DNA of 64,000 nt from Streptomyces sp. NBC_01275 (GCF_026340655.1 NZ_JAPEOZ010000001.1:5022001-5086000); one strand, 5' to 3'. Positions 1 through 8,287 are shown, counted from the stretch's first letter. Notes: a model not told the origin generated them from the sequence alone. Made by a program: numbers and translations.

Positions 1-1
1 C

Positions 2-673
2 CGTGCGGAACGCCTCGCCATCGCCGCCGACCTGCACGACTTCGTCGCCCACCATGTCACCGGGATCCTCGTGCAGACACAGATGGCCCGCATGATGGAG
101 ACCTCGCGGCGGGACCGGCCACCGAGCCAGGTCTCGCAGGACGGCCCGGGTCTCGACCCGGTCCTCGCGGGCATCGAGCGCGCCGCCACGCAGGCCCTCG
201 CGTCCATGCGCCGTACGGTCGGCGTCCTGCGCGCCCCCGACGGCGACCCGAACGCGGAGGGCGCCCGCCGTCCCGTCGGCGACCTGGCCGCCGTCGCCGA
301 GCTCGCCGACGACTTCGCGAGCACGGCCCAGCGGGTCGTCCTCGACCGGGACCCGGCCGTCTCCGACGACCTCCCGCACGAGGTGCAGGCCGCCGCCTTC
401 CGTGTCGTACAGGAGGCGCTGACCAACGTACGACGGCATGCCGCCGACGCCGACACGGTCACCGTGGGGCTGCGCCAGGACGGCGTTCGGCTGGAGGTGA
501 CGGTGTGCGACGACGGCCGCGGCGGCACGCAGCTGCCCGCCGAGGCGCACGGCGGCGGCTTCGGCCTCGTCGGTCTCACGGAACGCGTCACCGCCCTCGG
601 CGGCGAACTGCACGCCGGCCCGACGCGGACCGGACACGGCTGGGAGGTCAGGGCACGGTTCCCGACCAGGTGA
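2..673 (+). CDS. Sensor histidine kinase, NarL-family type (5' end cut by window)
   Basis: This is the C-terminal part of a two-component sensor kinase; the reading frame is already open at base 2, so the sensor and most of the membrane region lie outside the window. The HisKA_3 dimerisation/phosphoacceptor motif HDFVAHH appears within the first 20 codons. It is followed by a HATPase domain with the N-box QEALTNVRRH, a DDGRGG G1 box and a GFGLVGLTERV G2 box near the C-terminus. Kinases of this family phosphorylate a LuxR/NarL-type response regulator. No regulator follows here, because the next gene is on the opposite strand, so the partner is probably upstream. Confidence 0.9.
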   Translation, partial: RAERLAIAADLHDFVAHHVTGILVQTQMARMMETSRRDRPPSQVSQDGPGLDPVLAGIERAATQALASMRRTVGVLRAPDGDPNAEGARRPVGDLAAVAELADDFASTAQRVVLDRDPAVSDDLPHEVQAAAFRVVQEALTNVRRHAADADTVTVGLRQDGVRLEVTVCDDGRGGTQLPAEAHGGGFGLVGLTERVTALGGELHAGPTRTGHGWEVRARFPTR

Positions 674-723
674 CCAGGTGCCCGGGTGAGCCCGTGAGCC
701 CGTAAGCCCGTCGCTGTCTCTCG

Positions 724-1197
724 TCACAGCTCCGGGTCGGGTGCCGCGTGTCGGGCCAGCAGGGTCAGTTCCTCCTCGTCGAGGCGGCGGGAGCAGCGGG
801 CGGCGGGGTCGTAGGCGACGAGGGTGCTCACGCAGGTGCAGTACACCCGGGCGCCGCGGGTGATGCGGCTGACCAGGCGGAAGGAGGCGCGGCGGACCAG
901 GCCGGACGTGGTGCTGATGACGACCGGCTCGGGCTGGGGGACGAGGGCCTCGAGGTAGTCGAGTTCGTGGCGGGAGTAGACGGCCCGGGGGCGCACCTCC
1001 TGGTCGGGCCGGCCCTGCTGGAGGTAGAGCAGGTCCATGTGGGCGTCCTGGATCATCTCCAGCAGCCGGACGTTGTTCACATGGTTCAGGGAGTCCAGGT
1101 CGCTCATGCGGACCCGGCGGCTGTAGAGGTGCGGGCGGCCGTCCGGCGGCACGTCGAGGGTGCTGCGGACGTCGGACGCCAGGGCGTGGGGGGTCAA
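724..1197 (-). CDS. Acyl-CoA thioesterase-like hotdog-fold protein
   Basis: A small 4HBT/hotdog-fold protein, expected to hydrolyse acyl thioesters in the cytosol. The segment DLDSLNHVNNVRLLEMIQDA matches the D-xxx-HVNN-xxx-E signature of YbgC/FcoT-like thioesterases. I chose the TTG at 1197 because a GGAG motif lies seven bases upstream. An in-frame GTG at 1266 would add 23 low-complexity residues and would start inside a decamer repeat. The gene lies downstream of, and on the same strand as, the glycosyltransferase (about 140 bases apart). The natural substrate is not predictable from sequence. Confidence 0.75.
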   Translation of the reverse strand: MTPHALASDVRSTLDVPPDGRPHLYSRRVRMSDLDSLNHVNNVRLLEMIQDAHMDLLYLQQGRPDQEVRPRAVYSRHELDYLEALVPQPEPVVISTTSGLVRRASFRLVSRITRGARVYCTCVSTLVAYDPAARCSRRLDEEELTLLARHAAPDPEL

Positions 1198-1260
1198 GGT
1201 GTCACTCCGTGGGCGGGGGCGTGTCCCGGTGGACCGGATCGGCGGCGGGCGGCGAGGCGC

Positions 1261-1320
1261 GTTCACTCGGCTTCACTCGGCTTCTCTCAGCGTTGCTCGG
1301 CTTCACTCGGCTTCACTCGG
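1261..1320. repeat. Decamer tandem repeat (YTTCACTCGG-like), six copies
   Basis: Six consecutive ten-base units of the form [G/C]TTCACTCGG run from 1261 to 1320; the third and fourth are degenerate. The array fills most of the gap between the glycosyltransferase stop and the thioesterase start. A further partial copy (GGCTTCACCC) occurs near 1332. Confidence 0.9.
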
Positions 1321-1335
1321 TTCTGCTGCCCGGCT

Positions 1336-2520
1336 TCACCCGGCCGTGTGGCTCCCGATCGGCCGGAGGGCCTCCTCGACGAGGTCGGCCGCGGTCCCCG
1401 CCCCGCCCGACCGGGCGATCTCCTCGCGCAGGGCGGAGATGCCCGCGCGGATGCCCGGATCGGACGAGACCCGCAGTACGGCGTCCCGCAGGGCCTGCGG
1501 AGTGGCGTGCTCGCGCGGCAGATGGACGCCGAGCCGCAGGTCCTCGATCCGGTCGGCGTTGACGCGCTGTTCGGCCATCTGCGGAACCGCCACCATGGGG
1601 ACGCCGTGCTGCACGGCCTCCATGGCGCCGCCCATCCCGGCGTGCGTGACGAACGCGTCGGCGTGGGCGAGCACGGCCAGCTGCGGCACCTGCGCGTGGA
1701 CCTCGAAGTTGCCCGGCAGCGGGCCCAGATCGGCCGGCGGGACCGAGGGGCCGACGCACAGCACGACATGCCAGGGCAGCCCGCCGAACGCCGCCAGGCA
1801 GGCCCGGTAGAACTCCGGCCGCCGGGTGAACTGGGAGCCCAGCGAGATCAGCAGCACCGGCACGTCCGGGTGGGGCGGCCGCCAGGAGCCCTGGTAGGAG
1901 CGGTCCCCGAGCGCGGGTCCCGCGTAGGCGACGCTGCGGGCGGCGACGGTCTCCGCGCGGCGCTGGAAGGAGCGGGGCAGACAGGCGACGGCGAAGTCCG
2001 GCCGCTCGATCTCGTGGATCCGGGAACTGCTGACACCGCGTTCCGTGAAGGCCGCCGCCAGCTCCGGATAGCCCGGGATGTCGGCGAGGCCGGGCAGGTC
2101 GAAGAGCTCCGGGACGATGCCGTCGTAGAAGAGGTGGGTGGGCGAGCACAGGACGGTGGGGACGTTCCACTGCGCGCCCAGCAGCAGGCCCGCGAAGCCG
2201 TAGACGTCGTACAGCACCAGGTCGGGGCGGTCCCCGGCGTAGGCGCGGGTGAGGGCGGGCAGGGAGCCCAGCGAGGCGTGGACGGCCAGTTCGAAGCCCT
2301 CGGAGAGCAGCTCGGGGGCGTCCCCGCCGTCGGAGGCGACCGGGTAGAGCACGGGCTCGGCGCCGGCCGCCTTCACCTGGTGCACGAAGTCCTCGGTGAT
2401 GGCGTACGTGACCCGGTGCCCCCGCCGTACCAGCTCCTCGACCACCCCCAGGGTCGGGTTGACGTGCCCGTGCATCGGCAGATTGACGACGGCGATGTGA
2501 GCGGGGCTTGTGCCAGACAC
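1336..2520 (-). CDS. MGT-family (macrolide-type) glycosyltransferase
   Basis: A GT1-family glycosyltransferase of 394 residues, the usual length for MGT enzymes that transfer a sugar from a UDP/NDP donor onto macrolides or other small molecules. The N-terminal GT-B domain begins with the phosphate-loop-like HGHVNPTLG. The C-terminal donor-binding signature runs through FVTHAGMGGAMEAVQHGVP and the following MAEQ, including the conserved His and the Gln that contacts the sugar. The start is the GTG at 2520, preceded by AGGACAGGA; the frame is open further upstream, but that part is low-complexity. Self-resistance or detoxification is a likely role, but the acceptor is unknown. It is divergent from the acyltransferase gene. 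Confidence 0.88.
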   Translation of the reverse strand: MSGTSPAHIAVVNLPMHGHVNPTLGVVEELVRRGHRVTYAITEDFVHQVKAAGAEPVLYPVASDGGDAPELLSEGFELAVHASLGSLPALTRAYAGDRPDLVLYDVYGFAGLLLGAQWNVPTVLCSPTHLFYDGIVPELFDLPGLADIPGYPELAAAFTERGVSSSRIHEIERPDFAVACLPRSFQRRAETVAARSVAYAGPALGDRSYQGSWRPPHPDVPVLLISLGSQFTRRPEFYRACLAAFGGLPWHVVLCVGPSVPPADLGPLPGNFEVHAQVPQLAVLAHADAFVTHAGMGGAMEAVQHGVPMVAVPQMAEQRVNADRIEDLRLGVHLPREHATPQALRDAVLRVSSDPGIRAGISALREEIARSGGAGTAADLVEEALRPIGSHTAG

Positions 2521-2779
2521 GTTGCGTGATTCCTGTCCTGTTACGGGGTGTGGGGGGCGTGGGGGGTACGGAGTGGGGATTTCGGGGCGGGGGCATGGGG
2601 CGTCGGAGGCGGGGCGTCTGATTAAAGACGCACCGCCCGTCCTCGCTACCGGCATCTGCGGAAAGGTCACTCCATCAGGGAGCCCGGCACGGCGGCGCGT
2701 TGACAGCGGGGCCGTGACCCGCGGTCGCGATGGGCCGTTGGGGTACAGGACAGCGGGAGCCCAGCACAGGAGCAGCCTC

Positions 2780-4144
2780 ATGGCCGGATCGCATCTGCCC
2801 TTCATGGAGGAGGGGATGGCCCGCTGGCCGTTCGGTCCGCCCCACGCCGGACTCGCCCTGGAGTGCGCGGGCACCCCGCCCCCGCTGGAGGAACTGCGGG
2901 CGCTGGCGGCCGAACGCTGGGCCGCGCTGCCCCGCCTCGCCCACCTCCTGGTCCCGCCCGCCCGCGGCCCCGGCCGCCGCCATCGCTGGGCGACCGACGA
3001 GGGCTCCTACGACCTGACGCACCAGGTCGTCCGCACCGACAGCACCCTCCAGGAGGGGCTGCGGGAGTGGTTCCAGCGCCCCTTCCCGGCCGACCGGCCG
3101 CCCTGGAACCTCCACCTGCTGCGGGGAGCCGCGGACGGGCACGTGGGCGGTGATACGGACGGGGGGTTCGCCCTTCTCTTCCGTATGCACCACAGCCTGC
3201 TCGACGGCCGTTCCGTGACCACCCTGCTGCGCGCCCTCCTCGACGGCGGCCGCCCGGTGGACGCCCCCGCGTCCCTCGCCGCGCCCGGCGCGCGCCGACG
3301 CACGGTCGAACCCGCGATCGGCGGCCCGCCCGGAATGCTGACCACGGGACTGCCGGTGCCCCTGCCGGGCAAGGGCGAGCGCCGCCCGGCCCACACCGCC
3401 GTACGCCTCCCCGCCGACCTGCTGCGGGCGGCCCGCGAGGCGGCGCGCGGGCGGACGGCGACCACCAACGACGTGTTCCTGGCGGCGGCCTCGGGGGTGC
3501 TGCGGTCGTGTCTGCTGACGTCCGCCGACGGCCTGGAAGGGGGGTCGGGCCTGGGGTCGGGCCTGGGTTCGACCGCGGGGGCGCGGCAGGTCTGGCTGTC
3601 GGTCCCGGTGGACCAACGGCCCTCAGAGTGCGGTGACTTCCTCGGCAACGCGTTCACCAACGTGCGCGTCCCCGCGCCGGTGACGCTGCCCGACCCCGCG
3701 GCCCGGCTGATCGCGTGCGGCGGTCTGCTGACCGCCGTCACCCGGCCCCGCCGCACGGCGGAGAGACTCATCGAGGGCGCACTCGGAGCCTTCCCCGGGA
3801 CGACCCAGGCGCTGGCCCGCGGAAAGTTCTTCGCCGCCGCCTATGCACCGGCCGCGTGCTCCTACGTCCATCTCCGCGAAGGCGTCCGTGCGGGCGTCCG
3901 CGAAGGCTTCCGTGAGACCGGAGTGGACGGAGCGGCCGGACGGACTCTCGCCGGGCGGCCTCTGCGGTACATCACCGCGGTGCCCATGGTGCCCCCGGAC
4001 GACACGGTCACCTTCGCGCTCGGCGGCTGCGCCCAGGGACACACCCTGAGCGTCGCCACCAACTCCGGCGACGAGGACGCGGACCTCCTCGCGGACGCGT
4101 TCCTCCACGAACTGGGGCTGCTGGCCGGCGACGGCGCACGCTGA
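2780..4144 (+). CDS. WS/DGAT-like wax ester synthase/acyl-CoA:diacylglycerol acyltransferase family protein
   Basis: This 454-residue protein belongs to the bifunctional wax ester synthase/diacylglycerol acyltransferase family, which uses acyl-CoA to make storage lipids at the membrane. The catalytic HHxxxDG motif is present as MHHSLLDGRS near residue 136. Later family features include the PVDQRP-type segment and a VPMVPPDDTVTFALGG-like C-terminal stretch. The ATG at 2780 has AGGAG seven bases upstream. A repeated segment (EGVRAGVREGFRE, near 3880-3915) comes from a short DNA duplication. The 259-base divergent region before it holds the promoters of this gene and the glycosyltransferase, but I see no clear consensus there. 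Confidence 0.8.
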   Translation: MAGSHLPFMEEGMARWPFGPPHAGLALECAGTPPPLEELRALAAERWAALPRLAHLLVPPARGPGRRHRWATDEGSYDLTHQVVRTDSTLQEGLREWFQRPFPADRPPWNLHLLRGAADGHVGGDTDGGFALLFRMHHSLLDGRSVTTLLRALLDGGRPVDAPASLAAPGARRRTVEPAIGGPPGMLTTGLPVPLPGKGERRPAHTAVRLPADLLRAAREAARGRTATTNDVFLAAASGVLRSCLLTSADGLEGGSGLGSGLGSTAGARQVWLSVPVDQRPSECGDFLGNAFTNVRVPAPVTLPDPAARLIACGGLLTAVTRPRRTAERLIEGALGAFPGTTQALARGKFFAAAYAPAACSYVHLREGVRAGVREGFRETGVDGAAGRTLAGRPLRYITAVPMVPPDDTVTFALGGCAQGHTLSVATNSGDEDADLLADAFLHELGLLAGDGAR

Positions 4145-4165
4145 GCGCGGCGCCGACGCGGGGGC

Positions 4166-4531
4166 TCACTGATCCGAGTAGGCGATGTCCCCCACCGTCC
4201 AGGCGCTGACGTCCGCGAGGGCGACGCGGTACATGCCGCCGGTGTCGGGGATGCCCATCGTGCCCTGGAGGATGCGGGCGAGGTGGAAGTGCAGGTGGGT
4301 GGGGCGCGGAGGCTTCTGGCCGGTGTCCGGGGCGGTGAAGACGGCGGCGAAGGGCCGCAGCTCCTCGGAGGCCCGGAGCACCTCGGCCACCCGTTCCTTC
4401 CACAGGGCCTCGGGGGCCAGCCGTCCCGTGATGACGGCTCCGGGGAGCACCACCGTGAGAGACATCTGACTCTGTTGCTCCGCCTCCACCATCGCGGCGA
4501 TACGGACGAGCAGGTCATCAGGGGGCGCCAT
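4166..4531 (-). CDS. Hypothetical protein, possibly GvpU-like
   Basis: A 121-residue soluble protein with no motif I can place firmly. The layout is an acidic N-terminal helix, a beta segment MSLTVVLPGAVITGRL, a helical ELWK-type region and a C-terminal beta-rich part ending VSAWTVGDIAYSD. The pattern of hydrophobic strands followed by ITG resembles GvpU-type gas-vesicle accessory proteins, but no other gvp gene is nearby, so this is only a suggestion. It converges with the acyltransferase and stands about 45 bases upstream of nothing else on its strand except the helicase, which lies after it at 4576-6111 in the opposite transcription order. Confidence 0.6.
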   Translation of the reverse strand: MAPPDDLLVRIAAMVEAEQQSQMSLTVVLPGAVITGRLAPEALWKERVAEVLRASEELRPFAAVFTAPDTGQKPPRPTHLHFHLARILQGTMGIPDTGGMYRVALADVSAWTVGDIAYSDQ

Positions 4532-4575
4532 GGGTGTGGAGCCTACTCCTGATGCCCCCTGCCGCGACGTGCCCC

Positions 4576-6111
4576 TTACTGCGACTTGCGTCCCGCGTCG
4601 GCCGGTCGGCCGTTGCCCTTGGCGGGGGCGCGGCGGCGGCCCTGGGCGGGACGGCTGCGGCGGTTGCGGGCAGCCGGTCCGCCTGCGGGGCGGGCTTCGG
4701 CGGGCGGGGGAGTGAGGACTACGGGCACGCCCGAGGGGGCCTGCGCGCCGGTGATGCGGCTCAGCTCGGCCGCGCCGGGGCGGACCCGGGTGGTCTGCGG
4801 GCTGATGCCGGCGTCCGCCATCAGGCGGGTCATCTCGCGGCGCTGGTGGGGCAGGACCAGCGTGACGACCGTGCCGGACTCGCCCGCGCGGGCGGTACGG
4901 CCGCCCCGGTGCAGGTAGTCCTTGTGGTCGGCGGGCGGGTCCACGTTGACGACGAGGTCGAGGTCGTCGACGTGGATGCCGCGGGCGGCGACGTTGGTCG
5001 CCACCAGCACGGTGACGTGGCCGTCCTTGAACTGGGCCAGGGTGCGGGTGCGCTGGGACTGGGACTTGCCGCCGTGCAGGGACGCGGCGCGCACGCCTAC
5101 GGCCAGCAGCTTCTTGACCAGCCGGTCCGTCGCGTGCTTGGTGTCCAGGAACATGATCACGCGTCCGTCGCGGGCGGCGATCTCCGTCGTCGTGGCGTGC
5201 TTGTCGTCGTCGTCCACGTGCAGCAGGTGGTGCTCCATCGTGGTGACCGCGCCGGCGGACGGGTCGACGGAGTGCACGACCGGGTCGTGGAGGTACGTAC
5301 GGACCAGGCGGTCGACGTTGCGGTCCAGGGTGGCGGAGAACAGCATCCGCTGTCCGTCCGGGCGGACCTGGTCGAGCAGCGCGGTGACCTGGGGCAGGAA
5401 GCCCATGTCGGCCATCTGGTCGGCCTCGTCGAGGACGGTGATGGAGACCCGGTCGAGGCGGCAGTCGTCCCGGTCGATGAGGTCCTTGAGCCGGCCGGGG
5501 GTGGCGACGACGACCTCGGCACCGCCCCGCAGGGCGCTGGCCTGGCGGCCGATCGACAGTCCGCCCACGACGGTGGCCAGGCGCAGGCGCAGCGCGCGGG
5601 CGTGGGGGGTGAGGGCGGCGGTGACCTGCTGGGCGAGCTCTCGGGTGGGCACGAGGACCAGGGCCAGCGGGTGGCGGGGCTCCGCGCGCTGGCCGTCGAG
5701 GCGGGCCAGCAGGGCGAGGCCGAAGGCGAGGGTCTTGCCGGAGCCGGTGCGGCCACGGCCCAGGACGTCCCGGCCGGCCAGCGAGTTCGGCAGGGTCGCG
5801 GCCTGGATCGGGAACGGGGCGGTGACGCCCTCGGCGCCGAGCGTGGTCAGCATCTGCGCGGGCAGGTTCAGCTCGGCGAAGGACTCGACCGGGGGCAGGG
5901 CCGGGGTGACGGTGACGGGCAGGGCGAACTCGCCGCGGGGCCCGGCGGCGGCGGCCCCGTTGCCTCGGCCGCCGCCACGACCGTTGCGCACGCCCTTGGG
6001 CGCGGCCTTGGCCGCCGGGGCGGAAGCGTTCTTGCGGTGCGCGCCCGTGCGGGAGCGGGTGGAGCCGTTGCTCGTGCGATCAGTACGATCCGTGCGATCC
6101 GTGCGGTTCAT
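4576..6111 (-). CDS. DEAD-box ATP-dependent RNA helicase (copy 1)
   Basis: A cytosolic RNA helicase of 511 residues that unwinds structured RNA, typically during cold stress or ribosome assembly. All core motifs are visible: the Q-like FPIQ, Walker A GRTGSGKT, PTRELAQQV, TPGRLKDLI, the DEAD box in VLDEADQMADMGF, SAT, ARGIHVDDLD and HRGGRTARAGE. The last is a variant of the usual HRIGRTGR. Basic, low-complexity tails flank the core, and the N-terminus contains a DRT repeat. It lies 204 bases downstream of a cold-shock gene on the same strand. Hairpins at 6263-6295 and 6121-6153 probably control its transcription and translation. It is closely similar to copy 2 at 8604-10136. Confidence 0.95.
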   Translation of the reverse strand: MNRTDRTDRTDRTSNGSTRSRTGAHRKNASAPAAKAAPKGVRNGRGGGRGNGAAAAGPRGEFALPVTVTPALPPVESFAELNLPAQMLTTLGAEGVTAPFPIQAATLPNSLAGRDVLGRGRTGSGKTLAFGLALLARLDGQRAEPRHPLALVLVPTRELAQQVTAALTPHARALRLRLATVVGGLSIGRQASALRGGAEVVVATPGRLKDLIDRDDCRLDRVSITVLDEADQMADMGFLPQVTALLDQVRPDGQRMLFSATLDRNVDRLVRTYLHDPVVHSVDPSAGAVTTMEHHLLHVDDDDKHATTTEIAARDGRVIMFLDTKHATDRLVKKLLAVGVRAASLHGGKSQSQRTRTLAQFKDGHVTVLVATNVAARGIHVDDLDLVVNVDPPADHKDYLHRGGRTARAGESGTVVTLVLPHQRREMTRLMADAGISPQTTRVRPGAAELSRITGAQAPSGVPVVLTPPPAEARPAGGPAARNRRSRPAQGRRRAPAKGNGRPADAGRKSQ

Positions 6112-6120
6112 TGGGGAACC

Positions 6121-6153
6121 TTCCTCGATGCGTGGCCGGCACGTATCGAGGAA
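6121..6153 (-). promoter_or_regulatory. Hairpin sequestering the helicase-1 Shine-Dalgarno
   Basis: Arms TTCCTCGAT (6121-6129) and ATCGAGGAA (6145-6153) are perfect 9-bp complements. After one mismatch, CGTG (6131-6134) pairs with CACG (6140-6143) around a five-base loop. In the mRNA (minus strand) the 3' arm contains GAGGAA of the GAGGAAGG ribosome-binding site, nine bases before the ATG, so folding should block initiation. The same architecture occurs before helicase 2 with a compensatory base-pair change. Confidence 0.8.
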
Positions 6154-6262
6154 TTCCTGCCAGCCGGGTCGGGCCGAGTGGGCCGGGCCGTATGGGGATT
6201 CGCAAGACTGAGCCGAAGAAAAGCAGGAACAAGCAGAAAAAAGCAGAACACAAAGAAACGCG

Positions 6263-6295
6263 CTGGGGTCCGCACTTCCAGAGTGCGGACCCCAG
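6263..6295 (-). terminator. Intercistronic hairpin between csp-1 and helicase 1
   Basis: A perfect 14-bp stem, CTGGGGTCCGCACT and its complement, with a five-base loop lies 20 bases after the cold-shock stop codon. On the minus strand it is followed by a T-rich stretch (6231-6260), as in an intrinsic terminator. Because the helicase follows on the same strand, it probably works as a partial terminator or attenuator. Confidence 0.8.
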
Positions 6296-6315
6296 TCACA
6301 TAAAAAGCGTCAGCG

Positions 6316-6519
6316 TCAGGCGGGAACGATGTTCTCGGCCTGCGGGCCCTTCTGGCCCTGCGTGACGTCGAAGGTAACCTTCTGGCCTTCCTGAAGCTCG
6401 CGGAAGCCGGAGGTGGCGATGTTCGAGTAGTGCGCGAACACGTCGGCGCCGCCGCCGTCCTGCTCGATGAAGCCGAAGCCCTTTTCCGCGTTGAACCACT
6501 TCACGGTGCCAGATGCCAT
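6316..6519 (-). CDS. Cold-shock protein, CspA/ScoF family (copy 1)
   Basis: A 67-residue single cold-shock domain, the full usual length. It binds single-stranded nucleic acid and melts mRNA structure, acting as an RNA chaperone in the cytosol. RNP1 (KGFGFI) and RNP2 (DVFAHY) are intact, and the protein begins with the family hallmark [14 protein letters not shown]. The ATG at 6519 has GGGAGA upstream. It is the first gene of a cold-shock/helicase unit. A long leader (about 130-150 bases) carries an element at 6646-6663 that is shared with the second copy, so post-transcriptional control is likely. Confidence 0.97.
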   Translation of the reverse strand: MASGTVKWFNAEKGFGFIEQDGGGADVFAHYSNIATSGFRELQEGQKVTFDVTQGQKGPQAENIVPA

Positions 6520-6645
6520 ATTGAATCTCCCTTTGGGGCGGTGCCCGGAGTCCGCACTTTGCCGACCCGGAGTCGCAGTGGCGATGTACCCCGATAACAA
6601 AAAGAGTGCTCGTCGACGAAGGTCGGAAGAGCACTCGAAGCCTCT

Positions 6646-6663
6646 GGTAACCAAAACTGCAAC
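6646..6663 (-). promoter_or_regulatory. Conserved cold-shock leader element (copy 1)
   Basis: This 18-base element, GGTAACCAAAACTGCAAC on the plus strand, recurs at 10620-10637 with only two differences, although the surrounding leader has diverged. On the coding strand a TGCTA sequence, a possible -10 region, lies about 20 bases upstream in both copies. This would place the element at or near the mRNA 5' end. Confidence 0.6.
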
Positions 6664-6775
6664 GACTATCACGGTAGCACAGGGCGCCTTCTGGCTGCTT
6701 CTGGCGGCTTCTAGTCGTATTTCTACAGTAGCCGCGACAGATATTCGGTCGCCCGGGTGTCGGCGTCGGCCTTCC

Positions 6776-7132
6776 TCAGCCTTCGTGGACGCTCGACTCG
6801 GCTCTGGTCGGCTCGGTGTGCCGTCGGCGCATCTCCTCGTTCAGACGGAGGGCCTCCTCGAGCTGGTCCTCGAGGATGATGATGCGGCAGGCGGCCTCGA
6901 TCGGGGTGCCCTGGTCGACGAGCTCGCGGGCGCGGGAGGCGATGCGCAACTGGTAGCGGGAGTAGCGGCGGTGGCCGCCCTCGGAACGGAGCGGGGTGAT
7001 GAGCCTGGCCTCGCCGAGGGCCCGCAGGAACGCGGGGGTCGTGCCCAGGATGGCGGCGGCCCGGCCCATGGTGTAGGCGGGGTAGTCGTCGTCATCGAGG
7101 CTCGCGACGGCGGGGGAGTCATCAGCGGGCAT
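6776..7132 (-). CDS. MerR-like transcriptional regulator
   Basis: A 118-residue DNA-binding protein. The winged HTH resembles the MerR/BldC type: [20 protein letters not shown] is the recognition helix region and [11 protein letters not shown] the wing. A C-terminal helix rich in Glu and Leu ([18 protein letters not shown]) could dimerise as a coiled coil. There is no effector domain and no metal-binding Cys. The ATG at 7132 has GAAGGTG upstream. It is on the same strand as, but upstream of, the cold-shock unit, about 256 bases before that gene. A 12-bp hairpin stands in its probable leader (7207-7237). Targets are unknown. Confidence 0.85.
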   Translation of the reverse strand: MPADDSPAVASLDDDDYPAYTMGRAAAILGTTPAFLRALGEARLITPLRSEGGHRRYSRYQLRIASRARELVDQGTPIEAACRIIILEDQLEEALRLNEEMRRRHTEPTRAESSVHEG

Positions 7133-7206
7133 AACACCTTCGTTTCGGGAACTTCGTCTTCGTGTGCAGGATGCGCTTCGAGGATGTGCCCCGAGGACGC
7201 GTCGAG

Positions 7207-7237
7207 GGGGCCCGGGTGCGTTGGTCACCCGGGCCCC
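7207..7237. other. Perfect hairpin in the 333-base divergent gap between MerR-like and DUF952 genes
   Basis: GGGGCCCGGGTG and its exact complement form a 12-bp stem with a seven-base loop. The rest of 7133-7465 contains a weaker TCGGCG/CGCCGA stem near 7258 and presumably both promoters; I see no other gene. The hairpin is about 75 bases upstream of the MerR-like start, so it may be in its 5' leader. Confidence 0.6.
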
Positions 7238-7465
7238 GAAGGGATCAACAACATCTGTCGGCGGGTTATTGCGCCGACGCTCTGTTTCCGCAACGACGCC
7301 CGGGAGGGCGGGGGTGCGGGGATCGTGGCTGCTCGACTGGGGACCACCTTCCCAACCCGGGTCGTTTGCCCGCTCGACTCTTGGCTACAGCAGAAACCCT
7401 AACGCTGTCGTGGGGCAATGTCTATGACGGCCACGGTAGATTTCATGGATACGAAGGAGCAGGAA

Positions 7466-7819
7466 ATGATCTATCACGTCGTGTCGCCCGACGAGTGGAC
7501 CGCCGACCCCGGTCGGCCGTACGCCCCCGCCTCGCTCGCGGAGGACGGGTTCGTGCACTGTTCGCCGGACGAGGAGACCACGCTCGGCGTGGTCAACGCG
7601 TTCTACGGGCCCGGGCCCCGCCCCCTGGTGGCGCTGCTGCTCGACGAGGAGCGGCTCACCGCGCGCTGCGCCTGGGAGGCGGCCGCTCCCACACCCCCGC
7701 CGGGGGTCGCCGCGAGCACCCTCTTCCCCCATGTCTTCGGTCCCCTCGACCGCGACGCCGTCACCCACGTCCTCGAGGTCCGGTGGGACGCGGAGGGACG
7801 GGCGACGGGCCTTGGCTGA
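7466..7819 (+). CDS. DUF952 family protein
   Basis: A 117-residue protein of the DUF952 family, which has no established biochemical role. The family hallmark DGFVHCS is present near residue 29, after the IYHVV opening strand. The protein continues with a VNAFYGPGPRPLVALLLDEERL segment split by turns and the late HVFGPLDRDAV motif. I chose the ATG at 7466 because AAGGAG stands seven bases before it; an ATG at 7445 is possible but has no ribosome-binding site. A strong bidirectional terminator follows at 7895. The fold resembles ADP-ribosyl-transferase-like domains in some profile comparisons, but I cannot test that here. Confidence 0.8.
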   Translation: MIYHVVSPDEWTADPGRPYAPASLAEDGFVHCSPDEETTLGVVNAFYGPGPRPLVALLLDEERLTARCAWEAAAPTPPPGVAASTLFPHVFGPLDRDAVTHVLEVRWDAEGRATGLG

Positions 7820-7894
7820 CCAGCCCGGTTCTGCGATGACCAGACCCACCGGCAGATGCGACTGACGTCGCCTACGGCGTCGTAGAAACAAGGG

Positions 7895-7926
7895 AGGGAC
7901 CTGCCGACGCGCGTCGGCAGGTCCCT
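7895..7926. terminator. Bidirectional intrinsic terminator
   Basis: AGGGACCTGCCGACGC and its exact complement form a 16-bp inverted repeat, which in practice is a 14-bp stem with a GCGC loop. It lies between the end of the DUF952 gene and the end of the minus-strand operon 10136-7958, so it can terminate both. Confidence 0.85.
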
Positions 7927-7957
7927 TCTCTGTGTACTTCTGTCGTGCGTACCTCTG

Positions 7958-8287
7958 TCACGCGTCCTGGGGTTCGGCGCTGCCGAGCAGGGCCGATGCC
8001 GTCTGGAGCGGGGTGAGGCGGTGCGCGGGCGAGGGCGCGGGCGCCGCGGCCTCGGGGGTGGGGTGGCAGGTGAAGCCGAGGCGGGTCATGGCCCGGGTGA
8101 CCTCGCCGCTGGTGAAGTCGCGGCGGTCCTGCCGGGTGACGATCTCGCCGACCTGCTTGACCGGGTAGCGGCGGCGGCCGATGGTCACGGACTCACCCGT
8201 GATCAGCTCGGGCGCGACGCCCGCCATCGAGGCCAGCACCCCACTCTTGGTCAGGTCGAACGGGTACCGGGCGATGACACAGCGCAT
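7958..8287 (-). CDS. SCO5918-like conserved actinobacterial protein
   Basis: A 109-residue protein of unknown function that I recognise as the small protein encoded after a DEAD-box helicase in Streptomyces (SCO5918-like). The conserved N-terminus is MRCVIARYPFDL and the middle carries YPVKQVGEIVTRQDRRDF, which looks like a compact alpha/beta domain. The C-terminus is Ala/Pro-rich. It begins six bases after the CBS-type gene stop and is the last gene of the helicase-2 operon, ending at the bidirectional terminator. The conserved linkage suggests a role related to RNA metabolism in the cold, but nothing in the sequence proves it. Confidence 0.75.
   Translation of the reverse strand: MRCVIARYPFDLTKSGVLASMAGVAPELITGESVTIGRRRYPVKQVGEIVTRQDRRDFTSGEVTRAMTRLGFTCHPTPEAAAPAPSPAHRLTPLQTASALLGSAEPQDA

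Noticed and set aside
748..2529. Long 593-codon plus-strand open frame across the thioesterase and glycosyltransferase
   Set aside because: It is a GC-rich shadow on the opposite strand of two well-recognised genes; its translation is Gly/Val/Arg-rich with no domain.
4166..4531. Gas-vesicle gene cluster
   Set aside because: Only one weakly GvpU-like protein is present; gvpA, gvpF, gvpJ or other gvp genes are not found nearby.
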